Part shown: piece after piece, positions 25,594 through 33,388 of the stretch
Position numbering within the stretch: position 1 is the stretch's first letter
Layout of the letters: each line of letters begins with the position of its first letter
Assembly: GCA_964462135.1 (NCBI GenBank)
Contig: CAYWWK010000001.1
Span: forward strand, 62,001-126,000
Length of the DNA: 64,000 bases
DNA from: MGBC163016 sp964462135
Lineage (GTDB): Bacteria; Actinomycetota; Coriobacteriia; Coriobacteriales; Eggerthellaceae
Reading direction: 5' to 3'
The notes under the pieces: generated by a model
What the model saw: the letters and a program-made list of their open reading frames with translations, nothing else
Database searches by the model: none
Told to the model about the DNA's origin: nothing
Position numbers and translations under genes: made by a program

Positions 25594-25677
25594 CCTGTAC
25601 GTCAGGCTACCTGACAGGTGCCTCAATGAACAGGTTGCGCGTGATCTTCGCGCAACGCATCCTAACGCGAAACGCGA
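25594..25677. repeat. Dispersed 84-base repeat, copy 2
   Basis: Partner of 15949-16032; see that entry for the shared blocks. Here it closes the palindrome cluster upstream of the radical SAM gene. Confidence 0.8.
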
Positions 25678-25766
25678 CTCGGTGCAGATACAGGACGGGA
25701 TGTTCGGAGGAGCGGATCGGAGATATTTATGCCACCGGTGTGGTGATGCTCATCCTGTCACTACGT

Positions 25767-25789
25767 TATACTAGATATTATCTAGTATA
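25767..25789 (+). promoter_or_regulatory. Palindromic candidate operator upstream of radical SAM gene
   Basis: TATACTAGAT and ATCTAGTATA form a perfect 10-bp inverted repeat with a 3-base centre, about 28 bases before the start codon. It contains a TATACT box that could be a -10 element, so a bound repressor would block transcription. It is AT-rich in a GC-rich setting and differs from the GC palindromes nearby. The cognate regulator is unknown. Confidence 0.55.
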
Positions 25790-25816
25790 GGACGTAGACG
25801 GTAAGGGGGAACTCTC

Positions 25817-26812
25817 ATGGACGCAGAGGTGTCGCGGATCATCAACAAGGCCCTTGACGGAGGGATACTCAACGAAAAGGAGAGCATTGAACTGCTCCGA
25901 TGGGATGACCTAACCGATGAGGCGGCGGCCATCCGCTTGGCAGGGCGTCGCTTGAGTGAGGAATTGCTTCCGAAGGCCGAGATCCACGGGCAGATCGGCT
26001 TGAATGTGGGGGTATGTCCGAAGGACTGCCGTTTCTGCTCGTTCGCCGCCTCCAACAAGGTGTTCACGGAAAGCTCTGAACTGGACGAGGAGACCGTGGT
26101 CGATTACGTTCATCTGCTTGAGGAGAAGGGTGCGAATGCCATCTATCTCATGACCACCGCCCAATATGATCAGCAGAAGTTCTTGGACATGGGTAAAGCC
26201 GCCTTCGCTACCTTGGAGAAAGGCACGCCTCTTATTGCGAACGTGGGGGACTTCGACTATGACTATGCCTGCGAACTCAAGAAAGCGGGATTCACAGGTG
26301 TCTATCATGTGATTCGCTTGGGGGAAGGTGAGTTCACCCGCTGCCCGGTGGATACGCGGTGGAACACCATCCACGCTGCCCAAGATGCGGGGTTGCTCTT
26401 GGGTTCATGCGTTGAGCCTGTGGGACCTGAGCATTCGTTGGAAGAGATCGTGGAGAAGACCATCTATACCCGTGAGATGGGCGCCAAGTTCTCTGGGGCC
26501 ATGCGTAGAACCCCCATCGATGGCTCGGTGCTCTTCCAGTATGGGGCGGTGACCTATGCACGCATGGCCACCATCGTGGCGGCTGTGGCCCTCATCACCG
26601 GTCAGGTCATCTCTGGCAACTGCACCCATGAGCCGAACCAGCTGGCTGTGTTCAATGGGGCGAATCTGCTTTGGGCAGAGGTCGGATCGAATCCGCGTGA
26701 TACTGAGGGGAAGACGGAAGAGAATCGTGGATGGACGGTACCGCGCTGTCAAGAGCTCTTGGAAGAATGCGGTTGGGAAGTGCTCGATGGCCCCTCGGTG
26801 CTGTTCAGCTGA
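25817..26812 (+). CDS. Biotin-synthase-like radical SAM protein
   Basis: 331 residues. The radical SAM [4Fe-4S] motif is CPKDCRFC (CxxxCxxC). Overall order and C-terminus (GQVISGNCTHEPNQLAV, then a BATS-like tail) resemble BioB. However, the Cys residues that bind the sulfur-donating [2Fe-2S] cluster in classical BioB are not at the expected places (NVGDFDYDYACEL and LLLGSCVEPVG are the nearest). It could therefore be an alternative biotin synthase using another auxiliary cluster, or a BioB-like enzyme with a different substrate. No other bio gene is adjacent. The operator-like palindrome upstream suggests single-gene control. Confidence 0.75.
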   Translation: MDAEVSRIINKALDGGILNEKESIELLRWDDLTDEAAAIRLAGRRLSEELLPKAEIHGQIGLNVGVCPKDCRFCSFAASNKVFTESSELDEETVVDYVHLLEEKGANAIYLMTTAQYDQQKFLDMGKAAFATLEKGTPLIANVGDFDYDYACELKKAGFTGVYHVIRLGEGEFTRCPVDTRWNTIHAAQDAGLLLGSCVEPVGPEHSLEEIVEKTIYTREMGAKFSGAMRRTPIDGSVLFQYGAVTYARMATIVAAVALITGQVISGNCTHEPNQLAVFNGANLLWAEVGSNPRDTEGKTEENRGWTVPRCQELLEECGWEVLDGPSVLFS

Positions 26813-26825
26813 GAGTGAGAGACGT

Positions 26826-26859
26826 GTGGCCCTGCAATCTTGGTCGTTCGCAGGGCCAC
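26826..26859 (+). terminator. Terminator of radical SAM gene
   Basis: GTGGCCCTGC (26826-26835) pairs perfectly with GCAGGGCCAC (26850-26859), 13 bases after the stop codon, followed by an AT-rich ATACATTTTAAG. A second stem, CACCCGCA/TGCGGGTG at 26910-26931, lies next to the end of the convergent arsS gene and may serve it. Confidence 0.75.
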
Positions 26860-26942
26860 ATACATTTTAAGGGACTTCCTCTTTGCGTCTTCTCTCCGTG
26901 CTGCTGAATCACCCGCAAACACATGCGGGTGATAGGAAAAGC

Positions 26943-27953
26943 CTAGGCGGTAGCTCCTCCACAGCTGGAGCCGGCACCGGCTGTGCATCCATAGCAATGC
27001 TGTCCGAATGCGATGGGTCGCTTCAGGGACTTGCTGGGATCAGCGGCCAGCTCTTGAATGGTGCCACCCTCCACGCAGGTCATCTCTGCGGCTTGGTTGA
27101 AGTCGCAGTCATAGAGTCTGCCGTCCCATCCCACGGACAGTTGTGTGCGGCACATCATGGTTGGCACGGTTGCTGCATTGAATGCACCGACCAGCTTGCC
27201 CATGTACTTGTCAAGGTTACCCGTCTGCTGCAGGCGGTTGCCGAATCTGCCATTGGGGTTGTTGGCGATGGCGAAGAGATGGTCGAAGCTGATGCCGTGC
27301 TCCTCCCCGAGCTGTTGCTTGTAGTCTCGCTCAAGTCCCGCTTGGTCTCCTGGAAGGAACATGCCGCCTGGGTTGTACACCAAGTCAAGTTCCAAGGTCT
27401 TTCCACCGGGGCCTGCTCCTTCTCCCTTGCCGTAACCCAGAGCGTTCAGATGGCGTATCCCTTCGATGGTGGCATCGTAGGTGTTCTCGCCACGTTGCTT
27501 CTCGGCGTTCTTCTTGACGTAATGGGGCAGGGAAGCGATGACGGTGATACCCAATTCCGCCCACAGCTCAGGCAGGTTGGCGTAGGCCGGGTCCTCCAGG
27601 ATGACCAGATTCGATCGTGTCATCACTTTGGCACCGATGGCTGCAGCCTCGCGGAGCAGCCACTCGTAGTGGGGATTCATCTCCGGTGCACCGCCGGTGA
27701 TGTCAATGGTGCCGATGCTGTGGTCGCGTACCACGACAAGACATGCCTCCATGGTTTCCTTCGACATCTCCTCAGTGCGTGCAGGGCTCGATTCCACATG
27801 GCAATGCTTGCAGGCCAGGTTGCATTTGAGCCCCACGTTCATCTGGAGGGTTCCCAAGTCATCGACGGTGAAGCGATTCTCCCCATCAACGCGCTCATGG
27901 AATGAGGGGAATGCCGCCATGGCCTCCAGGGCCTCTTCATTCAACGCTGGCAT
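26943..27953 (-). CDS. arsS: ArsS-type radical SAM protein (arsenosugar biosynthesis family)
   Basis: 336 residues. The radical SAM motif is CNLACKHCH, followed by the DITGGAPEMNPHYEWL segment. The C-terminal DUF3641-like domain has MCRTQLSVGWDGRLYDCDFN and a cysteine-rich end CYGCTAGAGSSCGG. This architecture is that of ArsS, which adds a 5'-deoxyadenosyl group to dimethylarsinous acid in arsenosugar-type synthesis. The one-base spacing to the peroxidase-like gene, a known partner of this family, supports the assignment. Whether arsenic is the true substrate in this anaerobe is open. Confidence 0.88.
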   Translation of the reverse strand: MPALNEEALEAMAAFPSFHERVDGENRFTVDDLGTLQMNVGLKCNLACKHCHVESSPARTEEMSKETMEACLVVVRDHSIGTIDITGGAPEMNPHYEWLLREAAAIGAKVMTRSNLVILEDPAYANLPELWAELGITVIASLPHYVKKNAEKQRGENTYDATIEGIRHLNALGYGKGEGAGPGGKTLELDLVYNPGGMFLPGDQAGLERDYKQQLGEEHGISFDHLFAIANNPNGRFGNRLQQTGNLDKYMGKLVGAFNAATVPTMMCRTQLSVGWDGRLYDCDFNQAAEMTCVEGGTIQELAADPSKSLKRPIAFGQHCYGCTAGAGSSCGGATA

Positions 27954-27954
27954 G

Positions 27955-28287
27955 CTACAGCTCCATATCGTCGACGATGTTCTTCATCTGCACTCCGTGG
28001 ACGAGAGCCGCCCCTCCACGCAGGGCGCATGCGACATGGAAGACCTCGGTCATCTGCTCCTCGGTCACGCCTTTCTCAAGGCAGGAGTTGACATACGAAT
28101 CGATGCAATAGGGACACGGCGCAACGGCAGCCACGGCCAGGGCGATGAGCGCCTTTTCGCGGGCGGTCAAGGCTCCGTCGGCAAAGACGCTGCCGTAATA
28201 GGCCATGAACTTGTCCCAAAGCTCCGGCGCCTCCTCTCCCATGGTGGAGAACTTGGGGAGATCGGCAGGGTTGTAATAGGTATCCAT
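27955..28287 (-). CDS. Carboxymuconolactone decarboxylase/AhpD-like protein, arsS partner
   Basis: 110 residues with AVAPCPYCIDSYV, the CxxC-plus-His type active site of AhpD-like alkylhydroperoxidases. It corresponds to the small peroxidase-like protein found beside arsS. The internal Met (MDTYYNPADLP) at 28287 is chosen because GAGAGGAACGAC precedes it, and the longer frame adds a non-conserved hydrophobic lead. It is translated just before arsS on the same mRNA. Confidence 0.88.
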   Translation of the reverse strand: MDTYYNPADLPKFSTMGEEAPELWDKFMAYYGSVFADGALTAREKALIALAVAAVAPCPYCIDSYVNSCLEKGVTEEQMTEVFHVACALRGGAALVHGVQMKNIVDDMEL

Positions 28288-28406
28288 GGTCGTTCCTCTC
28301 ACATATAGGATAGAGTCCAATACATGAAGTGTACCTATAAGTACAGGGAGATGCAACCAAGGAAGATGCCCTCAGGAGGGGAATGAGTATGAAGGTTCGG
28401 GCGAAG

Positions 28407-29291
28407 CTAGCGTCTATCCCATCCAATGAACGCCCAATGGCTGGTGCGGGGAGTCGCGTAGGTCAGATGTCCTGCGTGGTGTGCATCGGGAACCAGCATG
28501 GAGGAAAGCCACTCTTTGATGCGTCGGTTGATGTCGGCGTCATCAACCCTCAGGGCATTGTCCCTGATGAAGGCCTCTGCCATCCGTCGGCAATGATTCT
28601 CCGCCTCCTCCCTGCTTTCGAAGACATCGTTTCTTGTGGTGGGAATGTAGTCCAAGCGCGGGAATTGCCCCATGTCTGAGAGCATCGCGATGGCATAGCA
28701 ATCATCGAAGCTGGGGTGGACGGGCAATCCGATGGCCCTCAGCATGCGATCGTCAGTACGAGGAGAGGTGCCGCAGGGAAGGGTTATGCAGGCACGACGG
28801 CGACAGGCGCCATTCAGCTTCCCCAGGGAATCCCAAAGGTCATCGGTGGCGATGGATCGCGAGGCGAAGCAGACATCGAATTGGCCGTCCTCTATCCCGG
28901 CCCTCTTCCAGTCATCATCCCAGGAAAGCTCCAGGATATGCACGCGCTTCTCAAGTCCTCGTTCGCAGACCGCATCGTGCAGCTTCTCAAGCATTCCCGA
29001 TGAGAAATCAGCCGCCCATACCTCATGACCTGCTTCGGCGAGGGGAATGGTGAGGTTTCCCGGGCCGCAGCCCATGTCGAACACCACATCCGCAGGTTCA
29101 AGGGAAGCCAGCTTGAGGAAGCGATGGGTGTAGGAATCGGGGCTGTCCTTGGAAGTGTAGGTCTTCGCGCGTTCGTTCCAATATGCTGCGTCATGGCTCA
29201 TGGAGCGCGTCTTCTGCTTTTCCCGCCACAGTTCGTTCCATTCTCTGCCGCATCGCGGGAAGTGCGGGTTCTCGCAATCAGTCATGCTCAT
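28407..29291 (-). CDS. Class I SAM-dependent methyltransferase
   Basis: 294 residues. The SAM-binding loop is VVFDMGCGPGNLTIPLA, with later acidic WAADFSSGM and a FDVCFASRS segment, the Rossmann-type methyltransferase pattern (Methyltransf_25/11). The substrate is unknown. Placement upstream of arsS raises the possibility of arsenic or metalloid methylation, but there is no ArsM-like trio of conserved Cys, so a small-molecule or lipid substrate is equally possible. A four-base overlap with the lipoprotein gene upstream. The second Met (29285) is an alternative start. Confidence 0.82.
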   Translation of the reverse strand: MSMTDCENPHFPRCGREWNELWREKQKTRSMSHDAAYWNERAKTYTSKDSPDSYTHRFLKLASLEPADVVFDMGCGPGNLTIPLAEAGHEVWAADFSSGMLEKLHDAVCERGLEKRVHILELSWDDDWKRAGIEDGQFDVCFASRSIATDDLWDSLGKLNGACRRRACITLPCGTSPRTDDRMLRAIGLPVHPSFDDCYAIAMLSDMGQFPRLDYIPTTRNDVFESREEAENHCRRMAEAFIRDNALRVDDADINRRIKEWLSSMLVPDAHHAGHLTYATPRTSHWAFIGWDRR

Positions 29292-30109
29292 GCCTCCATG
29301 GGGGTAGCCGTGCAGCCGAACAGCTCAAGGTATTGACCATCCTCCACGGCAAGGGTGGCCGTCTCTGCGCCTTCTGCAAGGCGCGCAAGCTCGACGCCGT
29401 TGATCCGAGAGCCGTCTGAATAGGTCAGATCTGCCCAGACGATGGCAGCCGGTTTCACATCATAGGCCTCGATGAGCCCAGCAGCCGCCTGCTCCTCTTG
29501 GGTGATGGTGTAGGTTCCTGCAGGGATATCAATGCCCACGCGGTAGATACCTGAAAGGTATGGTGTGGCGAAGGGGGGCAGGTCACCTGAGAAGGCCGTC
29601 ATCACATCGCCTTCGGAAGGTGGCTGGAACAGTACGACGTCTCCCTCTTCGAACTGGGCGATGGAGAACCCGAAGTATCCCAAGGGGTATTTCAACGTGT
29701 ACTTGCCCTCTTCCTCAGGATCAGGCGCGAACACCGGGTACTTGCCCATGACCTCCTGCGAGCCGGGAATGTAATAGCTGCCGGGAACAAGCGCGTCTTC
29801 CCCTTCTGTCTGCACGATGTAGGCACCCGCTGGGTAGCCAGCGTCGGTCTTGTGCCCCACCGGGAGATCATAGTCTTCCAGAAGTTCATCGAAGGTGAAG
29901 GAATCAGGGAAGTAGCTGCTGCCATCATGGTTTGCCAATTCCTCCTCTGAAAAGGACCGCTCGGCTCCTCCATTGATGTTGGCATCAGGGAGGGCATTCT
30001 CCTTTTCGGTTGAGCTGCAGCCGAAAAGACCGACAAGGGCGGCTGCAATGAGGATGCTGGCAAGAGGGACGGTGAGGAGAAGCTTGGCAAGAGAGGTGCG
30101 ATGCATCAT
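29288..30109 (-). CDS. Secreted lipoprotein, unknown function
   Basis: 273 residues with a signal peptide ending in the lipobox GLFGC (Cys near 31). The mature part is acidic. It contains two similar beta-rich segments (GAYIVQTEGEDALVPGSYYI and SGIYRVGIDIPAGTYTITQE), each with a PAGxY/PGSY motif, suggesting an internal duplication. Such domains are common in Coriobacteriia and Clostridia extracellular proteins without known role. It overlaps the flippase-like gene before it and the methyltransferase after it by four bases each, so the three form one operon. Confidence 0.8.
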   Translation of the reverse strand: MMHRTSLAKLLLTVPLASILIAAALVGLFGCSSTEKENALPDANINGGAERSFSEEELANHDGSSYFPDSFTFDELLEDYDLPVGHKTDAGYPAGAYIVQTEGEDALVPGSYYIPGSQEVMGKYPVFAPDPEEEGKYTLKYPLGYFGFSIAQFEEGDVVLFQPPSEGDVMTAFSGDLPPFATPYLSGIYRVGIDIPAGTYTITQEEQAAAGLIEAYDVKPAAIVWADLTYSDGSRINGVELARLAEGAETATLAVEDGQYLELFGCTATPMEA

Positions 30110-31152
30110 GTTCCTTTCGTCGGATCTGAATTCTGCATGGCTTTCTTCGCACTGCCTTTGAATGCTTGGGTACGTTGAATCATGATAGCGCCGATCAGGA
30201 ACGGCAGCCAGAAGACGATGCCGCGATATACCATGACCACGGCCATGCCCGTTGCCTGGTCAATGCCGAAGAGGGTGAAGGCAACCAGAACGGCTGCTTC
30301 CACCACGCCGACTCCCTGAGGCGTGAAGGATACCATGGCGAACAGCGTCGCCACCACGTACCCACAGAAGAGCGCTTGGATATCGTGCACGCCGAAGGAG
30401 AGGCCCACCATGGAGAAGCAGGCCAGTTCGCAGGTTGATGCAAGGATGGCGAAGAGGAAGGTCCTGATGGTCACGGAGGGGTGCTTGACCATCAATCCGG
30501 CTGCCTGCGAAAAGGATTCCACCGTCTTCTCGGCCCACGGGTCGATGGGCCCTTTCTTGAATCTGCGGGCTATCCTGTCCACCAGTCTTTCTATGGGGGC
30601 GAGCACCTTGAGCACCAACTGCGGTCGCGTGCCGCCCAGGGTCATGACCGTCACCAAGCCTCCCACCAGGGCAATGGCGATGAGCCCCAGCAGCAGCCAG
30701 CCTGGCTGCAGTCCAACGGTGAAGGTGAGGATGCCGAACGCGATCAGCATGATGATGACGAACCCGGTGTCGATGGACAGCTGCATCAGCAGCGCCGCCC
30801 CGGTGGCTTTTCCTGCTGGAACACCGCGCTTGGATGAGTCATCCACCACCAGTGACGTACCCGCCAGGTTCAAGCTGGGGGCGACGGTGTTCACGAAGAA
30901 GGTGCCGAAGACCAGCTTCAGGCCATCAGAGTAGCGCAGCGTCGACTGCACTGATTTGAAGCACCAGACGAATTCGCCTCCTTGGGTGAAGTACTTCCCG
31001 AATTGGAGAACGACGGCCAGGACGAGAAACAGGGGAGACCCTTCTTGGATGGTTTTCAGCAGATCCTTGAGCTGGTCGCCTCGCATGAAGATGACCGCCA
31101 ATACGATGACGACGATCACTCCAATGAGTATCTTGCGGACATTCCCCTTCAT
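30106..31152 (-). CDS. Lysylphosphatidylglycerol-synthase-like membrane protein (UPF0104)
   Basis: 348 residues with about eight to nine hydrophobic segments. NLAGTSLVVDDSSKRGVP and VSFTPQGVGVVEAAV match the LPG_synthase_TM/UPF0104 family, related to the MprF flippase half. There is no aminoacyl-transferase domain, so it probably flips or supports synthesis of a lipid, rather than adding lysine itself. It lies 32 bases downstream of the thioesterase gene. Confidence 0.85.
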   Translation of the reverse strand: MKGNVRKILIGVIVVIVLAVIFMRGDQLKDLLKTIQEGSPLFLVLAVVLQFGKYFTQGGEFVWCFKSVQSTLRYSDGLKLVFGTFFVNTVAPSLNLAGTSLVVDDSSKRGVPAGKATGAALLMQLSIDTGFVIIMLIAFGILTFTVGLQPGWLLLGLIAIALVGGLVTVMTLGGTRPQLVLKVLAPIERLVDRIARRFKKGPIDPWAEKTVESFSQAAGLMVKHPSVTIRTFLFAILASTCELACFSMVGLSFGVHDIQALFCGYVVATLFAMVSFTPQGVGVVEAAVLVAFTLFGIDQATGMAVVMVYRGIVFWLPFLIGAIMIQRTQAFKGSAKKAMQNSDPTKGT

Positions 31153-31184
31153 GGATGCTCCTCAGCGCGGCTCGAGAGGGATGC

Positions 31185-31604
31185 CTACTGCATTGCCTGC
31201 ACGTGGCGGTAGGCCACGATGGACACCTTCGCCACCAATGCTCCCAGGTCATCTTCAACGATCACATCATAGAAGGCGATGCGACGGCCCTCTTTCGTGC
31301 AGTCCGCGGTGGCGGTGAGCTTCGTTCCGTTCGTGGCCGTCATGTAGTCAATGGTGGTGCTCAGGTTGACGGTGGGATCCTGAGCGATGTTGCTGGCAAT
31401 GGCCAATGCGAAATCAGCCAACGTGAAGATGGCGCCGCCCATGACCTTGCCCTGAGCATTGCTGTGGATGTCCTCGATGGTCATCTCAGCCACGCCGTGA
31501 CCCTTCCAGCCTTCGACGATCCTGCATTTGGTCTGCTGGGTGGCATATTTGTCCTGGCTGAAGTATTCCTGCAGCTGATTTGTGGTGGGATGGTCCGGCA
31601 GCAT
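31185..31604 (-). CDS. PaaI-type hot-dog thioesterase
   Basis: 139 residues. HSNAQGKVMGGAIFTLADFALA is the PaaI/YdiI hot-dog signature, with Asn and Asp/Glu candidates for water activation. It hydrolyses acyl-CoA or aryl-CoA thioesters in the cytoplasm. It is the first gene of a minus-strand operon reaching at least to the methyltransferase. AGGAGGAAC precedes the start. Confidence 0.87.
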   Translation of the reverse strand: MLPDHPTTNQLQEYFSQDKYATQQTKCRIVEGWKGHGVAEMTIEDIHSNAQGKVMGGAIFTLADFALAIASNIAQDPTVNLSTTIDYMTATNGTKLTATADCTKEGRRIAFYDVIVEDDLGALVAKVSIVAYRHVQAMQ

Positions 31605-31831
31605 AGTTCCTCCTTGGGTCCAAGGGAATCTTGACGCTTCTTGTGTATGGATTTGCCATGAAGATCATGAGCGTTCCTGTTTCGTGATTATAAAGCTTAC
31701 ATATCGCCATCGAAGCGACTGCGATGGTTGGCGTAAGGTGGATGATGTGCAAGAATCAAGCCTTTGATGATGCTGTAGCAGGTCATTCGACTTGCAGGAT
31801 CGTATCCGTTCATGAGAGGGGAGTGCAAAAG

Positions 31832-33388
31832 ATGCGCATAGGCATTCCGAAGGAGGCGGCCCCTGATCAGACCCGTGTTGCAGCCACCCCTGATACTGCC
31901 AAGAAACTGAAGAAGCTTGGCTATGAGGTATGCATCCAGGCGGGTGCGGGGGAGCGGGCCACCTACTTTGATGACCAGTACGTCGAGGCAGGGATCGACA
32001 TCGTTGATGTCGAAGAGGTCTGGGGCTCAGACATCGTCATAGCCCTCGACCCGCCCGAAGATCGGCAGCTTGACCTGATGCACAAGGACGCCGTGCTGGT
32101 GTCGCGCCTCAACCCCGGTATTCATCCTGAGCTCATCCAAGACTTGTCTGTTCGCGGTCTCACGGCTATCTCCATGGATGCGGTGCCGCGCATCTCTCGG
32201 GCTCAGTCCATCGACGCACGTTCTTCCATGACCAACCTTTCGGGCTACCGCGCCGTCATCGAGGCGGCCGAGGCGCTTGGGCGCTCGTTCGGCGGTCAGA
32301 TGACCGCCGCAGGCAAGATTCCGCCGTCGCGCGTGTACGTCATCGGCGTGGGCGTGGCGGGCCTTTCCGCCATAGGCACCGCAAGCTCGATGGGCGCCGA
32401 CGTGTACGCCACCGACGTGCGTCCCGAGGTGTACGACCAGGTGGAGTCGCTGGGAGGCACCTTCGTCGAGATTCCCGTGAAGCAGCATTCCGAGGACGGT
32501 TACGCGCGCGCCATGACGGAGGAGGAGGCGAAGCTGGCCAACGAGGTGTACGCCGAGGAGGCCGCCAAGGCCGACGTCGTCATCACCACCGCCATGGTTG
32601 CCGGACGCACGCCTCCGCTGCTGCTCGACGAGGACGCCATCGCGCACATGAAGCCCGGCTCGGTCATCGTCGACTTGGGCGCGTCGCCCGAGGGCGGCAA
32701 CACCTCGCTCACGGAATACAACAACGTGTACACCACCGCCAACGGCGTCACCATCATCGGCTACACCAACCTGCCCTCGCGCCTGGCCGGACAGGCCTCG
32801 CAGCTGTACGGGCAGAACATCGTGAACTTCTTCAAGCTGGCCACGCCGGACAAGGACGGCAAGCTGGTGCTGAACGAGGACGACGAGATCATCCGAGGGA
32901 TGACCGTCACGCTGGACGGCGCCATAATGTGGCCGCCGCCTCCGGTTAAGGTGTCGGCCCAGCAGGTGCCGGCGAAGCCGCAGAACGCCCAGGCCGACGA
33001 GATCACGGCGCAGGACATCGCCAACGACGAGCTTCCGGGCTGGCGCAAGTGGTGGTGGAAGGTGGCAGCCGTGGTGCTGGCCGCCCTGCTGGTGCTGTTC
33101 GCCCCGGCCGCCATGCAGCCGCACTTCATAGTGTTCGCGCTGGCCGTGGTGGTGGGCTTCTACGTGATCACAGGCGTGTCGCACTCGCTGCACACGCCGC
33201 TCATGTCGGTGACCAACGCCATCTCGGGCATCATCATCGTGGGGGCAATGCTGCTGGTCAGTTCCAGCAACCCCGTGGTGGTGGTCCTGTCCTTCGTGGC
33301 GATGGTCATCGCGTCCATCAACATCTTCGGCGGCTTCCTGGTGACGCACAGGATGCTCAGCATGTTCCAGAGGAGCTCTGAGGACTAG
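31832..33388 (+). CDS. pntA: NAD(P) transhydrogenase, alpha subunit
   Basis: 518 residues. The N-terminal MRIGIPKEAAPDQTRVAATP and SRAQSIDARSSMTNLSGYRAV belong to the NAD(H)-binding domain I (AlaDH/PNT fold), with VIGVGVAGLSAIGTA as the nucleotide-binding turn. The C-terminal quarter (about 405-505) has four membrane helices. With PntB it couples hydride transfer between NADH and NADP to proton movement, supplying NADPH for biosynthesis such as the fab cluster. The first about 400 bases have local composition; from about 32240 onward G+C and Asp/Gly codon choice shift sharply upward. Confidence 0.95.
   Translation: MRIGIPKEAAPDQTRVAATPDTAKKLKKLGYEVCIQAGAGERATYFDDQYVEAGIDIVDVEEVWGSDIVIALDPPEDRQLDLMHKDAVLVSRLNPGIHPELIQDLSVRGLTAISMDAVPRISRAQSIDARSSMTNLSGYRAVIEAAEALGRSFGGQMTAAGKIPPSRVYVIGVGVAGLSAIGTASSMGADVYATDVRPEVYDQVESLGGTFVEIPVKQHSEDGYARAMTEEEAKLANEVYAEEAAKADVVITTAMVAGRTPPLLLDEDAIAHMKPGSVIVDLGASPEGGNTSLTEYNNVYTTANGVTIIGYTNLPSRLAGQASQLYGQNIVNFFKLATPDKDGKLVLNEDDEIIRGMTVTLDGAIMWPPPPVKVSAQQVPAKPQNAQADEITAQDIANDELPGWRKWWWKVAAVVLAALLVLFAPAAMQPHFIVFALAVVVGFYVITGVSHSLHTPLMSVTNAISGIIIVGAMLLVSSSNPVVVVLSFVAMVIASINIFGGFLVTHRMLSMFQRSSED

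Noticed and set aside
25392..25677. CRISPR array
   Set aside because: The palindromes differ from each other, spacing is irregular and there are no cas genes.
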